A DNA stretch of 64,000 nt, taken from positions 3,472,001 through 3,536,000 of the forward strand of contig NW_026944389.1 in NCBI RefSeq assembly GCF_033439725.1, in the 5' to 3' direction. Below, piece by piece: positions 52,353-63,307 of the stretch. A program made the position numbers and the translations under genes. Under the pieces are notes generated by a model that saw only the letters and a program-made list of their open reading frames with translations, was not told the DNA's origin and ran no database searches. This DNA is from Neurospora tetraspora (taxonomy: Eukaryota > Ascomycota > Sordariomycetes > Sordariales > Sordariaceae). The stretch's first letter is position 1. Each line of letters opens with the position of its first letter.

Positions 52353-54461
52353 ATGCCAGACATTCCATATACAATGCATTCCTTGTTTCTTCTAGGCAAA
52401 GGCTTGCTACAGACGATAACCCAAATATTCCAATATCTGCCTATCCTTAGGTTTCACACGGCACCCGGGTGTGTCCCAAGCATGCTTCCCACACCGTCGT
52501 CCCAATCTGTTCCTGCGGAGAGCCAAAATAGCGATAGCAAACGCAAACGCACACCACTGCCATCACCACAACCGACTAGTGAGGCCGTGGATCCGGATAG
52601 CCCCTCCAGCGCTTCAAGTGTACGTGCCGTCAGAAAGCGTATCAAGATACAAATTCGAACTCACAGCTCTGAAGAGAACGAAATGGAAGACGAATCCACA
52701 CAGTTCTCTGACGATTACGTCTCGGACGACGACGTTTCGTCGAGCAGCAGCTGGAGCCACACTACAGTCTCGACATGGATCAATACTGAATCGGAGTTCG
52801 TGATCAAGATCAAACATGAGACAATACCTGAGGATCCATTGCTCCCCAAAGTCACGAATGTGTGCGTCATGTGCGACAAGCCAGCAACCGTGCCATGTAT
52901 GTGGTGCGGCCGCGAGTCAGATATTGGCTGGTGTTCTAGCTCCCACGTTAGGGAGTTCGAGAATATACATTCGCCACAGTCACCTCTTTGCAATCAATTC
53001 GCACACGAGTTCAACGACAGCCAACGCCCGGGTCCCGATTATCGTCGCCTTGTTTACTTCCCAAAAGACGGAAACAATCCAGTCTGCTGTTAGGGTCGGC
53101 TCCAAGAAGATAGTGAGGTTTCATCGTCGCTTGTTGTCCAGAATCCGGACATTGTCGAATATTGGAAGGAGAGAGGAGGTCTGCAAGTGTTTTACCCCTG
53201 CTACAAAGTTACCACCCCGAGAGATGTCCCCGTGACCACGATGAGCAACTTCGTGTTTGTGGCATCCTATAGCCTGACGGGAGAGTACTTTCCAGAGGAG
53301 GTCAATCAATCCCTGGCTGCCCTAACCAAAGGACTCACCCCCTTGCTTCCTGGAACGGTGGTTATTGCGGCACTGTCATGGTCTCCTGAACGAACACCGC
53401 CCCTCAACCTCGAGGATGTTACCGGCCGTGATATTGTATTTGCACTAGACAAATTGAAGTTCGATAATGTCGGGGTGTGCAACAGACTGGTGTGCAACCC
53501 TGATCCAAGTCGCAATAACCAACCTTCGGTACCTGGCATCAAGATCACCGACTTTAACAACCCATTCTTCGAGCGTGCGTTTGGGACCGAGCATAGAATC
53601 GAGAGCATGCAACCGGTTCAGGTCTTCAAAAGAGAAATGCACTATAAAGGGCATAAGAAGATGTTCGGCTGTACTATTCCCTTTCTCCTCGGTTTGCCTT
53701 GGATTACCTGTGCCGATAACGACATTCGGTGGATTATAGAAAAGAGGAAAATCGAAAAGCCAATCAACCTCCGCTACCTGAATTTCCGATTCGATGCGGA
53801 GGATGAGCGGCGGGTCTTGGAAAATATTCGATTGTCGAGGAATGAGGATTATCAGGCAGCAACCTGTCACTACGGAACCTTCGTTCTTGTACATTTGCTG
53901 GGAGTCAAAATCTACCCTTACCACATCTCGGCCTTATGCGACTATCTCGACTACTGTTTCGAATCCACCACCACTCCGAGCAAGGAAGGGTTTCTTGACT
54001 CTTGGCGACGGTGGTGCCAGGTGCATGATGGAGATGGTGATGATTTTATCTCACCTTACGATACTGACGACCAAGAGGAAATTGATTTTTCCAACGATGG
54101 CATCGACGCATCAGCAAGGAATTTGTGGGGCGAATTTGGTGAACGCCTGATCAAAGACATCGAGGATTGTTCTGCCGTCATATTGGAGGATCTTTGGCCG
54201 GTTATCTTTGGAGACGCAATGGGACTTGATGATTCGGCATCCGAGTCTACTTCAAGCCACGGCGGCGGCGCTTCCTTGACGGAATACGTTGAAGATGTAC
54301 CATTGCGCGCCAAGCCATCGACCTCTGCTGGTTTGGACGGCGAAACTATCGTGGCACCCATTGAGGACGAGTCGTTGCGCGCCAAATCCCGATCACCACT
54401 TACTTCAAGACGGTCGACTTCCAGTCTGAGCCAGCTCTCCAATACCCCCTCGTGGCCGTGA
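52353..54461 (+). pseudogene. MYND-like zinc-finger protein interrupted by one in-frame TAG
   Basis: A single continuous frame of 703 codons from ATG 52353 to the TGA at 54461, broken once by TAG at 53091-53093 (DGNNPVCC*GRLQEDSEVSSS). The first part has a Ser-rich acidic N-terminus and a Cys cluster, CVMCDKPATVPCMWCGRESD...GWCSSSHVREF...C, matching a MYND-type zinc ribbon, then YRRLVYFPKDGNNP. The continuation after the stop has globular sequence (LSWSPERTPPLNLEDVTGRD, YKGHKKMFGCTIPFLLGLPW, HYGTFVLVHLLGV) and an acidic tail. Because both halves share one frame with no other stop, a single nonsense change is the simplest reading. Splicing around the stop would delete the conserved YFPKDGNNP motif. 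Confidence 0.75.
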
Positions 54462-54621
54462 TACAGAGTAGAGTTCTGGGTGATATTTCTTGGCGTTTTG
54501 GTTTGGCTGAGCAGTGTATAAAACAGTTTATGGGAACCGTGTTGTTTATATAGGGTAGGATTCTGTCGAAAAATTCTTATGGTTCAGTTCAGCGTACAAT
54601 GCATTCTTATGGTGGAAGATA

Positions 54622-54899
54622 CAGTACAATACTGGTTTGATTGTTAGCTCAAGACCTCGGATCAACTTCCCTAAGCGTTTTCATATCTCTGTGATCCGTT
54701 TCGTTCTACAACCAAAGCGTGATCTTACCTTGCATATACTATTTTGAAAATTTGATATGCTATATTAAATCTTGTTAATGCCTTTCCGATCCGTACCTAA
54801 CTATTCATTTTACCTTTATAAGGTTTAGGACAATTCGGGATAGTATCTCGTCCAGTATACCAGGAGTACCAAGCTAACAAACAAACTAGTATTTGATTG
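54622..54899. mobile_element. TA-flanked MITE, copy 2
   Basis: A 278-bp element in the opposite orientation to the copy at 11376-11614. TIRs CAGTACAATACTGGTTTG / CAATCAAATACTAGTTTG, each followed by TTGTTAGCT-type sequence, and flanked by TA on both sides. It lies 160 bp downstream of the MYND-type gene. Confidence 0.87.
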
Positions 54900-55415
54900 T
54901 ATCATCCTCTCCCTCAGTGCACAGTCTACCGCCGTGCTAGCTATAGGAAGCATTGTAAGAAGAATACTAGAGACCCTTTTCAAGATGTGATCGTCACCAT
55001 TTTTTTGTACTTGATGAGACATTATGAAGTTCCCAAATGTATTCTGCTCACAGCCCAGACATGGAAGCACCGTGACACAGCCGGGCCGGGCCGTAGTGGG
55101 GCCGTGCAATGACATAAAAACTGGGGCTTGCAAGCCGAAATATCGGGCAGATCCCGGACGGGACGGACATGTACATGAAGGAGATATCGATAACAGGGGG
55201 GGAGATGTGTTGGTTGATTTTGCAAACCTGGCTCTTTGAGAGCTAATTTCTCTTGGACATCCTCTTTTCTATCGGAATCCGTGGGACGTTGATTCTATGA
55301 GTGATCTCTCATTGTCTTGCCTTCTTTTCTGTGCCGACACCTAGAAGCTATAGACGACTCAGGAATCCTGTCAACAATATAACTATAACTCCAGAATGAT
55401 CAAATAACAAATCAA
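54900..55415. other. Intergenic, nothing recognised
   Basis: Short random-looking ORFs only. Confidence 0.4.
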
Positions 55416-55502
55416 GGGCTATTGGTCTAGGGGTATGATTTTCGCTTCGCATTGTGCAATGCGCCTTGTGAAAGGTCACCGGTTCAAATCCGGTATAGTC
55501 CA
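55416..55502 (+). tRNA. tRNA-Ala (CGC) with 15-nt intron
   Basis: Acceptor GGGCTAT pairs with ATAGTCC, including the G3-U70 pair that identifies alanine tRNAs. A box TGGTCTAGGGG, B box GGTTCAAATCC. The anticodon stem TTCGC/GTGAA encloses loop TTCGCA...T, with anticodon CGC at 55448-55450 and an intron at 55452-55466 after position 37. A T-run follows at 55505. Confidence 0.85.
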
Positions 55503-55791
55503 TTGTTTTTTCTTCTATTTTCCTTTTTTCCCACTTGCCGATTTTTCTTTTTGCAATGAAGATTCCAAACCTCTTTTTTTGTGAAGATGTGACAGAGGCT
55601 GATAGGTGTCAACATTACCAGTGTTGCATACTGACGGGAAGATGCATGTTTGTGGGGGGTGCCTGCCGCGACGGGGTATTTATGATCACAAATATCAGTC
55701 TCGAAATTGTTTCCAAAACATCCAATTACTATTACGATTACTACGCTACCCATCTCATCCAGATTCTTTCTGCAATCCTAGCTATGATGGA
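55503..55791. other. Intergenic between tRNA-Ala and lipase 3' end
   Basis: T-rich terminator region after the tRNA; no gene supported. Confidence 0.4.
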
Positions 55792-57186
55792 TCAAACTGC
55801 GTACGCTCTCAGGACAGGCTCCTCCTTCAACTTGGCCGGATAGGCAATCAACCTGACAGCCGCAAGCACAATGTCTCCCGCCGTCTTGATTCCATCCGCG
55901 AGCTCCAACCCCGGCGCGACAACATTCTGACAGATGTCATGAATATCCGACTCGATTCTCTCCAGGCTCGCCGGTCCTCCATTCCGCAACGCATCGAGCG
56001 TCAGCGCCGCAACAAGCGGATGGGACAACAGGCTCGAATGGCCGTAGAACCCACCGCCGGGCGACACTCCGCAAACCGTTTGCACCTCGACATTCGTCAC
56101 GCCCTTCTTGCGCGCGTTCCCAATCCTCGCCGACGCCGTCAAGCCAATCTGCGGCTGCACAACCTCGTCAAAGAGACTCGACCAAAACGACGTTGTAGGG
56201 ACGTACGCGTCCCCGCCACCCGCCGCCCGCAGGGTGCTGATCAAGTTCGAGTTATACTCCTGCTGCAGCACCGACGGCGGGCAAGGCAATCCCTCCTTGA
56301 TATCGTTCGTGAGATTTCCCGCGTTCAAGCACAGCCCGTTCGCCAGCACGGTGCCGTGGAAATCCGGACTGACGGAGATCAGCTGGCGCACTTTGGGCAC
56401 CGTGCTCGGCCAGTAGGTGAACACCCACTGCGTGGCCAGGTTTCCCTGGGACCAACCGATCACGTTCAGCTCGCGGTCGTCGCCGATGAGCGCCTTCACG
56501 TAGCTGATGGCGTAGGCGATGAACTCGGCGTTTGACTGCGCGTCGTTTAGCATGGCGGCGGGCACGTTGAGCCACACGGCGTCGGCGGCGCCGGCTGAGG
56601 TGATGACTTTGAGCAGGTTGGGGCCGAAGGCTTCGTGGCCGTAGGAACCGGTGCCGGGGACGAAGAGGACTACTTGGCGGTTGCTGGACGCGGTGAAGCC
56701 CGGTGGAAGGTAGATGGCGGCGCGGAGGGCCTCTTCGGGGATGGTGAAGGAGGGGTCCACATCTGAGGACCGGGGGTAGTGAACCCCTGGGACGTCTGGG
56801 TTGTTTAGGTTGCTGAAGCTGTCGCGAGGATCGAGAGGGCCAACCAGGGTATCGGTTATAGTGTCGGGCTCGTCGATGTAGTTGATGTCGATGCCCTGGC
56901 CGGGCAGGATGTTCTGGTGTGCCTGGCGGACGACCTTGTCCCAGAAAGTATCAGCACCGTTTGAATCAGTCGTGCTGGCCCAGATGCCGTCTAGTCGGCT
57001 TTGGAGGTCAGATTCGCTTTCCGGAGCTTCGCGAAGTGTGCTGGACTCGTTCCTGTTAGAGATTTGTCCGACAGCCCGGGCATTGTTACGGCGCTCCGGT
57101 CCGGATGTGGTGGGCAGACCGAAAGCGACTTGAGCGAACAAGGTGACGGTGCTGAGGAGCACCGCAGTCCTGGAGGTGAGAATCAT
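55792..57186 (-). CDS. Secreted CalB-like lipase
   Basis: 464 residues, intronless, ATG 57186. Signal peptide of about 23 residues (MILTSRTAVLLSTVTLFAQV...). After a polar propeptide-like region to about residue 150, the alpha/beta-hydrolase domain carries the oxyanion strand RQVVLFVPGTGSYGHEAFGP, the nucleophile elbow VIGWSQGNLATQW (Ser near 246), SPDFHGTVLANGLCL, an Asp-rich FWSSLFDEVVQPQ region, and FYGHSSLLSHPLV with the likely catalytic His near 385. This matches the Candida antarctica lipase B group of secreted lipases. All three triad positions appear present. Probably acts on esters or triglycerides outside the cell. Confidence 0.88.
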   Translation of the reverse strand: MILTSRTAVLLSTVTLFAQVAFGLPTTSGPERRNNARAVGQISNRNESSTLREAPESESDLQSRLDGIWASTTDSNGADTFWDKVVRQAHQNILPGQGIDINYIDEPDTITDTLVGPLDPRDSFSNLNNPDVPGVHYPRSSDVDPSFTIPEEALRAAIYLPPGFTASSNRQVVLFVPGTGSYGHEAFGPNLLKVITSAGAADAVWLNVPAAMLNDAQSNAEFIAYAISYVKALIGDDRELNVIGWSQGNLATQWVFTYWPSTVPKVRQLISVSPDFHGTVLANGLCLNAGNLTNDIKEGLPCPPSVLQQEYNSNLISTLRAAGGGDAYVPTTSFWSSLFDEVVQPQIGLTASARIGNARKKGVTNVEVQTVCGVSPGGGFYGHSSLLSHPLVAALTLDALRNGGPASLERIESDIHDICQNVVAPGLELADGIKTAGDIVLAAVRLIAYPAKLKEEPVLRAYAV

Positions 57187-58093
57187 CTTATCGAAGCTTG
57201 ACGACCCTGGGAATCCCGTAATCTGCGGAGTAAGAATGGCTTATCAAAGTAAGTATGTCGAATAAGCACCAGGAGAGCACCGGGCCATTTATATATAAGT
57301 GCCCCCGAGTTCCCAGGTCCTTGGATCCTTGGATCCCTAGGCATCCTGGTGGCCGTATCCCATCCTAGCGTGCTTGCTGTGAAGCTAAACTGTCGATGGC
57401 ATCGATCGCTCGTCCTTTTCCATTCTTCGGTCGATCCCCAGCCTTTCGGAATCCTACACTACAACCACGGTCTGGCACTTCGCACTATCTGCATGGAGAG
57501 GGGGGTATCACACAATCGGTGAGGATGCCCTCAACACCACGACCTCACGCGCGTGTGAATCCCTTCCTGTTAGGTGCCCCCCATTCTCGAAATCATTCAC
57601 ACCGGGACTTGACATCACACCGGGATTGTGGACTATATGGGTTGGGGCTCTTTCCCACAGGCCCGCAAGTTGCGGAGTTGAGGTGACGTTGATCGTCGTG
57701 GCCCAAAGCGGGGGAAGGTTGCATTCGCAAGCTTATCTTTTTCAGGAACATGATCATCATCATTCTTCCATGGATGAAGAAGTCCGAACCGAAGAAAGTG
57801 CACACATTCATTCAGCCAAGATCGCAACACCCATTCAGCTGAATGAAGTCTCCGAGGTCTCCCTCCAAAAGAGAGAATGCATGAAGCGATCATGAGCCCA
57901 GACAGACTAAGCTGACAAACCTCCTCAGCTCACCTTCCCTTCTCATCCTTTTCTAGCATTCTCTTTCTGCTTCAATAGTCTCACGCATTCGACGTCATGA
58001 ACAATAACAACAACCGGAAAAGAGGAGAAAATCACATGCAAATATAATGAACGAACCTCTAATCGCAAACTCTTCCAAGCTTGGGTTCTCTTT
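57187..58093. other. Intergenic, nothing recognised
   Basis: Promoter of the lipase gene on the left, with several short ORFs that read as chance. Confidence 0.4.
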
Positions 58094-58414
58094 CCCAAGC
58101 TCAAACGTCTTGACAGTCGCCAAGACTTCCCGAGAATTGAGCTGACCACAACTTTTGGGCAAACGGGTCTTCGAAACCAAACGAATAAGACTTCATTTGC
58201 TTGTATCTCCGCCAAAGGAGCATATATAAGAAAACTGATTGTGGATTCGACATCAGCGTGCATGATTATCAATATAGTACCCTTTCTGGTAATATAATTG
58301 AGTTTCTTGATTTTCGTCTTTCGTCTTTCGTTTCGAAGGTCCGTTTGCCAAAAACTTGTGGTTAGCTCAATTCTCGGGAAGTCTTGGCGACTGTCAAGAC
58401 GTTTGAGCTTGGGA
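58094..58414. repeat. Large inverted repeat (about 85-bp arms, 150-bp spacer)
   Basis: Arm 58094-58178 is repeated inverted at 58330-58414 with only a few differences (shared core AATTCTCGGGAAGTCTTGGC and GACTGTCAAGACGTTTGAGC). The spacer is AT-rich and contains a repeated CGTCTTTCGTCTTTCG phrase. No target duplication or coding capacity is seen. It lies just beyond the 3' end of the tRNA-Phe gene. Confidence 0.82.
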
Positions 58415-58552
58415 ACTGTAGAAGTGCTATATCATATATATACATGGCCACAAAAAGTAAACAAATCTATCCAATCCAGCCAGCACAAACAAGGAAAGGA
58501 AAAAGGTACAAACAAACAAAAGCATCAGAGTAGAAATTTGCAAAAAAAAGAT

Positions 58553-58641
58553 TGCGGTTTGTGTGGATCGAACACACGACCTTCAGATTTATGAGTGAAG
58601 TGGACTTCAGTCTGACGCTCTCCCAACTGAGCTAAACCCGC
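58553..58641 (-). tRNA. tRNA-Phe (GAA) with 16-nt intron
   Basis: GCGGGTTTAGCTCAGTTGGGAG start, anticodon stem TCAGA/TCTGA, loop CTGAAG then intron, anticodon GAA, T arm GTGTG-TTCGATC-CACAC. The acceptor stem pairs at six of seven positions, with a G-A mismatch at pair 5-68. The nuclear tRNA-Phe fold is otherwise canonical. Confidence 0.9.
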
Positions 58642-59199
58642 TCGCTTGATTGGATATCCAGGGTTGACGTGATCCTTAAGAGTTGCAGAGTACCTACCAC
58701 CCCCACTACCTACTACACTGCTAGAAATCAGAGATTTTCCTGTTGAGCGCTTTGATTATTTGTTGCAAAGGTGCCCTGCGAGCATATATTCTCTAAACCG
58801 ATACGCAAGCTGTACTTGCTTTGCTCTCACGGTCATATCCCCTCTGACGCTTATATCCCCCTTGGGCAGATGAGACCAATTGTGGTTGCTGGAAGGCGGT
58901 AGGTAGCATGACGGGATGTTGGGTGCACGATGTCAGATGTGGTTTTTCCCTAGAAACTAGACAACGGCCGCACTGAAAATTGATCATTTCGTTATGATCT
59001 CGTCCAACACTTAACAAGAGCCAAGTCCAATGACAACTGGTCAGGTTGAATTCTTGACTGAGTGTCTCTATCGTACAGATGGACTTTTATTGTCTCTGCA
59101 CCTGTTGTGCACACGCCGTTCGTGGTCCAAAACATTTCGTCCACATTTACAAAATCTGCTGATATAGACTCACAAAATAACCGACCCAAACAATAACTT
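58642..59199. other. Intergenic between tRNA-Phe and tRNA-Arg
   Basis: Divergent 5' flanks of the two tRNA genes; no gene seen. Confidence 0.4.
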
Positions 59200-59290
59200 G
59201 CCCGGCTGGCGCAATCGGTAGCGCGCAAGACTTCTATTCTCCTTCGAGATCGCAATCTTGAGGCTGTGGGTTCGAGTCCCACGTTGGGCT
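59200..59290 (+). tRNA. tRNA-Arg (TCT) with 18-nt intron
   Basis: Acceptor GCCCGGC pairs with GTTGGGC (two G-U pairs). D arm GCGC/GCGC, anticodon stem CAAGA/TCTTG with anticodon TCT at 59233-59235, intron 59237-59254, T arm GTGGG-TTCGAGT-CCCAC. A T-run terminator begins at 59290. Confidence 0.88.
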
Positions 59291-59627
59291 TTTTGCTGTT
59301 GTCGACATGGTAGTCAATCAATCACCTGGGGTCCCTGGTTGTTCTGAACGGCCTTCCTTTTTTTTGCTTGGTGTCTGGGATCATGAGTCGAGAGAACAGG
59401 TATTCCACGGATCTTAAATGGCGCAGGTATGAATGACTGTGATGATAACTTCTAGCAGGCATCTCGGGGCCGTCGCTTTCACAATTTGTAACTATCAATG
59501 GAGACTTCGTTCAGTTCTGGATGGTGAAAAGAAAAAAAACTTTGAACGAGAACAGAAACAATGTGCACAATAGTAAACGGCCCTCCAACTTTCGACGCTC
59601 ACCATACCAGCAGCTGCCCAGACATCC
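59291..59627. other. Intergenic, nothing recognised
   Basis: Between tRNA-Arg and the 3' end of the molybdoenzyme gene. Confidence 0.4.
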
Positions 59628-61324
59628 TCACTCAAGAGGGTCCCGTCCGTGCTGCTCTTTCATGGACGCATGGTATTGCTCGTCTGTCTCGAGTTCGATC
59701 TCCAAAGGCTTCGTAATGGGTGTAATGGACAAGCCATGCTCCTCCAACGCCTTCAACCGGGCTGCGGTAGCAGGCTTCGAGCGGTTGACGCTGTAGACTT
59801 TGATACGATGGCAAGAGGAAGTGACGTGCAGATCCCAGTTCCTGCGATTAGATTCTTGTTAGTATCTTTTTGAACTTCAAACAAATTAGGGAGAAGGAAA
59901 GCACTCACCATGCAGATCTGACAAAGGTCGGCTGCGTATTCATCGCATTATCCCACGTCCTCACGCAAAACTCCAGCCAGCCCTCGGGATCAAGGGGCAG
60001 ATCGATCTCCCATAGTCTCCAAGCATGGAAATACTTGGTCGATATATTCTCGGTAGGCACTTCATACCAAATACTGCCTCCATCTGGACTGACCTCCACG
60101 CGAACCGGCCAGTGTCCACCACCTGAGAACGCCCATCCCCTAAGCTTGATCTTTCCGTCGTGCGTAATGACATCCATATCCTTGGGTGAGATGATCGCCG
60201 AAGACACAGGCATGTCCTGGATCGAGAAGCCGTTGCTGTACATGGCGTTCTGCTTGCCGATCTGGGGAGTGTAGTAGAGGTACTCCTTTCTCTGGACAGG
60301 CGCCTCGCTCGGGTCCTTGATACCGCGGATCTTGTACAGCCACTTGCAGCTTCTGGCGCCGATGTACCCGAAGACGACCGCGCGGAGGGGGAAGCCGTGG
60401 ATCTTGGGCAGCGGCTTGCCGTTCATCTCCCATGCAAGTAGCACTTCGTGGACCTTAACCTTGCGCCAGGGAACAGATACGACGTAGTTGTACACCTTGC
60501 CCTTCTTGAAGTAAGTGTCAGCACCGAAAAACTCGACGTGCATTGCGCCGTCTTTCAGTCCACCGCAATACTTGATGACCTTCTTGAGAGAGACACCGGT
60601 CCAGCGGGCGGTACCGATGGCGCCTTCGCCCCAAGGAGCGTTGATGAGCTCGTCGCCATCGCCGGGATATTGGCGGATTTGTTCAAGCCGGCGAGTACCG
60701 GAACATTGGAGACTGACGACCTTGGTCTGGCGAGGGAAGAGCTCTTCGTTCTGCAGCTCGGCAAGAGTGAGACGCTTGGGGTTGTTGACGAGGCCCTCGA
60801 TCTCGAGGAAATACTTGTCAGGATCAATTTCGGGAACGCCGCCATGGTTGCGGACGAAGAAGTCTTCGTTGCGGGTGATCTCGGTTGAAACAAGGCGGTC
60901 CTAGACACGGCGAAGCTCTTGGTTAGATATGACATTTTCCATCGACACGGACGATGACCGCCATCAGACTTACTCCGGGGGGTTCTCCATTGTAGGGAAA
61001 CTGGAGAACATGGATCATGTCCTCGGCCTTTTCCTTGAGCACATACTGCCAGCTGGTGTCGACAATATAGCGGAGGCCCGTAGCATAGTGGTACTGTTTG
61101 AACCGCTCTCCGGTCAAGATGGGATTCGTCTTGGGCAAAGGTTCGAGCTGGAATTCAGGAGGGTCGGGAAAGTCATATTGCTTCAGAATCTCCTCCACCT
61201 GCTTTTTCTTCTCGGGGTACTTTTCCCATTCAATGTATCCCTTCCAACCTTCCAATTCCTCCTCGAAAACGGGCAACTTGCCCTTTGGGCGAAATGGGAT
61301 TGCGTTTGGCTCCGGGGGTCCCAT
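59628..61324 (-). CDS. Sulfite-oxidase-family molybdenum enzyme
   Basis: Exons 60974-61324, 59909-60900 and 59628-59841 (introns 73 and 67 bp; phases 0 and 2) give 518 residues. Start ATG 61324. The Moco domain has NEDFFVRNHGGVPEI, the ligand cysteine in VVSLQCSGTRR (about residue 175), INAPWGEGAIGTARWTGVSL, HGFPLRAVVFGYIGARSCKW and GWAFSGGGHWPVRVEVSPDG. The C-terminal dimerisation domain ends in EFCVRTWDNAMNTQPTFVRS and NWDLH. There is no cytochrome b5 domain and no nitrate-reductase FAD domain, so it is the short sulfite-oxidase type. Likely oxidises sulfite to sulfate during sulfur amino-acid breakdown. The N-terminus lacks an obvious mitochondrial presequence. Confidence 0.92.
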
Positions 61325-62010
61325 GTTGAAGAGTGAGCCGTGAGTTTGGTGTTGTTGGATAGGTCGATGATGGCTAACGGAGAGGAGAGAGAAGGGACAC
61401 GGCCCTCGGTCGAGAGGGGAAATGGTCAAAATATGCCCCTCTTCCCCTCTTCCCCTATACCCCCACGACCATTATTAGTGACGCCGTTGGCTGTCAGGTG
61501 CATTCTGTTTGGCTTTCGAGTGGACAGTCATTGGCAGGATCTGGGTATGGGTCTTGCTAGAATAGCTCGCCAGATGTCCCGACCCGCGGGGTAGGAGCGA
61601 TCGCCTTGCCGGAACTTGAGCCGATAAGACTAGTCGACCAAAAAGCTTGTTTATTCTCAAAGGAGATGCTGTGCATCGAGACCGTCGTGCTGAGCAACAG
61701 GGTAACTGCTGCATCATGGCCCAGTTGCATGCATGTCAGCATGTCCAAGTTGGAGGCACTGTTGATGGGTGGAGGATTTGGCCCGGGTCCAATTGGAGGA
61801 CGAAGTGTAGTGGTGATATCATGATGTCGTAGACAAAAGCCGGCCCACCCGGAGGAGCCGGAGGTGAACAGCGAGATCCCAAAGCGATTTATTTCCGGGC
61901 CAGCTGCTCCAACAACAGCCGAGAGCCTTGAAAGACAGACCAGATCTCCACATGGGTCAGTAGAAACGTAAAATGATTAGTATTTGTCTATCCAAGAAGT
62001 CCCCTACCAC
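61325..62010. other. Intergenic, nothing recognised
   Basis: Promoter of the molybdoenzyme gene plus the 3' flank of the mannosyltransferase gene. No RNA or repeat seen. Confidence 0.4.
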
Positions 62011-63307
62011 CTATAAATGAGCCCATCCGTTGTGTACAATGACCTGCATTTCGTTGATGAGGCAAAATGGTCCAGGTTCCTCGCGACCTTCCGCTTTCTC
62101 CGCCCACTTGCGAACGCGCCAGCGAACTTGCAACTCCTTGAAAAGAGGGGTGGTGAACCATCTGGCGACTCTGTTCTTCCACAAACCAGAGAAGACTTGC
62201 GACAGAGAAAGCCAGCCTCCAGGCGGATGCACCGCATCGTACGCCTTTCTGGAATATCCCACCCGGACGTTGGGGTTGAGGAAGACACCCCTGGTGCGCG
62301 ATGCCGGATTGTCAGCATGGATAAGACAGCACTCGGAGCCCTCCAGGTGGTATTCGGCCAGAGTGTCGTCGATACCCCGAAACTTGAGGCCTTTGACCCC
62401 AGTAAAGACAGACGGGTGCATTGCTGCAATCCCGTTCCAACAGCTGGACACTGGCACGGGAGCACCGCGGAGCATCGCTTTCCTCGAGTTGGAGGATCGG
62501 AAGTACGGCCAGGTCTGGGTCGCGTATTCATGGCCGCCCGAATCTCGCAGGGCAAAGGTGTCGTAGAAGCGAGGCGGCTTGCTAAAGTCGAGCGAGCATG
62601 CTGCGGCGTACTGTCCGTCGTTGGTGTTTAGCAGAGCCACGATATCAGGAACCTGCAAGAAGACCAGCGTTAGCGAGGAGGTTCGGAGACAGGCGCAACT
62701 GGCCACTAAGACTCACTGAGAACACCACGTCGCCCAGGAACAACACGTAGTCGAATGTGGTCCCGTTCTCTGCCATATCCAGTAGTGGTTGAAGGGAAAG
62801 ATTCCGCATGCCAGCCAAGTAAGGTACTCTTCGCAGCCTTTTTTCACCACTGGGGCTGGTAATCCATCCGCGTTCGGCTGGCGGTGCGTCTATCGCGTCT
62901 TGGTGCGTTTCCTTGTCAAGCGTGATCTGCCTCTGAACTCCAAGTTTGCCCAACTCGCGGTCCAGCTCCCGGAGAGCGCCCTTGGAATCATCCCAGCTAC
63001 CGCTCTCGTAGACACTGACAAAGACGTTGTCTACTCCCAGAGCCTTGGTCAGGTCCACAACCCCCTTGTTCCAGTCGGAGCGCAAGATGGCGGCATTGTT
63101 CCAGTGCAAGCTGGCAATGTACACACGGGTCGGCTTGAGAAGCGTCGTAGCTTGGGCCTGGGTGTCTCTCTCGGCATGGGCGACTCGGTAGTATATGAGT
63201 TGAGCCTCGACAATGGCCCAGATGATGAAGGCGGCGATCAGCTTCCGGATGGTGGACCGCGACACGAGCTGGCGTTGGAACCGCGATCGAGGCAAGGTCA
63301 CCGGCAT
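62011..63307 (-). CDS. GT69 / CMT1-type alpha-1,3-mannosyltransferase
   Basis: Exons 62717-63307 and 62011-62652 with a 64-bp phase-0 intron (GTGAGT...GCTAAC...CAG); 410 residues. A type II membrane topology is indicated by a basic N-terminus and one helix (about residues 21-42, IRKLIAAFIIWAIVEAQLIYY). The CAP59/CMT1 domain follows: RVYIASLHWNNAAILRSDWN, VDNVFVSVYESGSWDDSKGA, VPYLAGMRNLSLQPL, FDYVLFLGDVVFS, then CSLDFSKPPRFYDTFALRDS, SCWNGIAAMHPSVF, SECCLIHADN and FLNPNVRVGY. Cryptococcal homologues act in capsule and glycan synthesis in the Golgi; the ascomycete role is less clear. Unlike the relic at 32184, this copy is intact. Confidence 0.92.
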
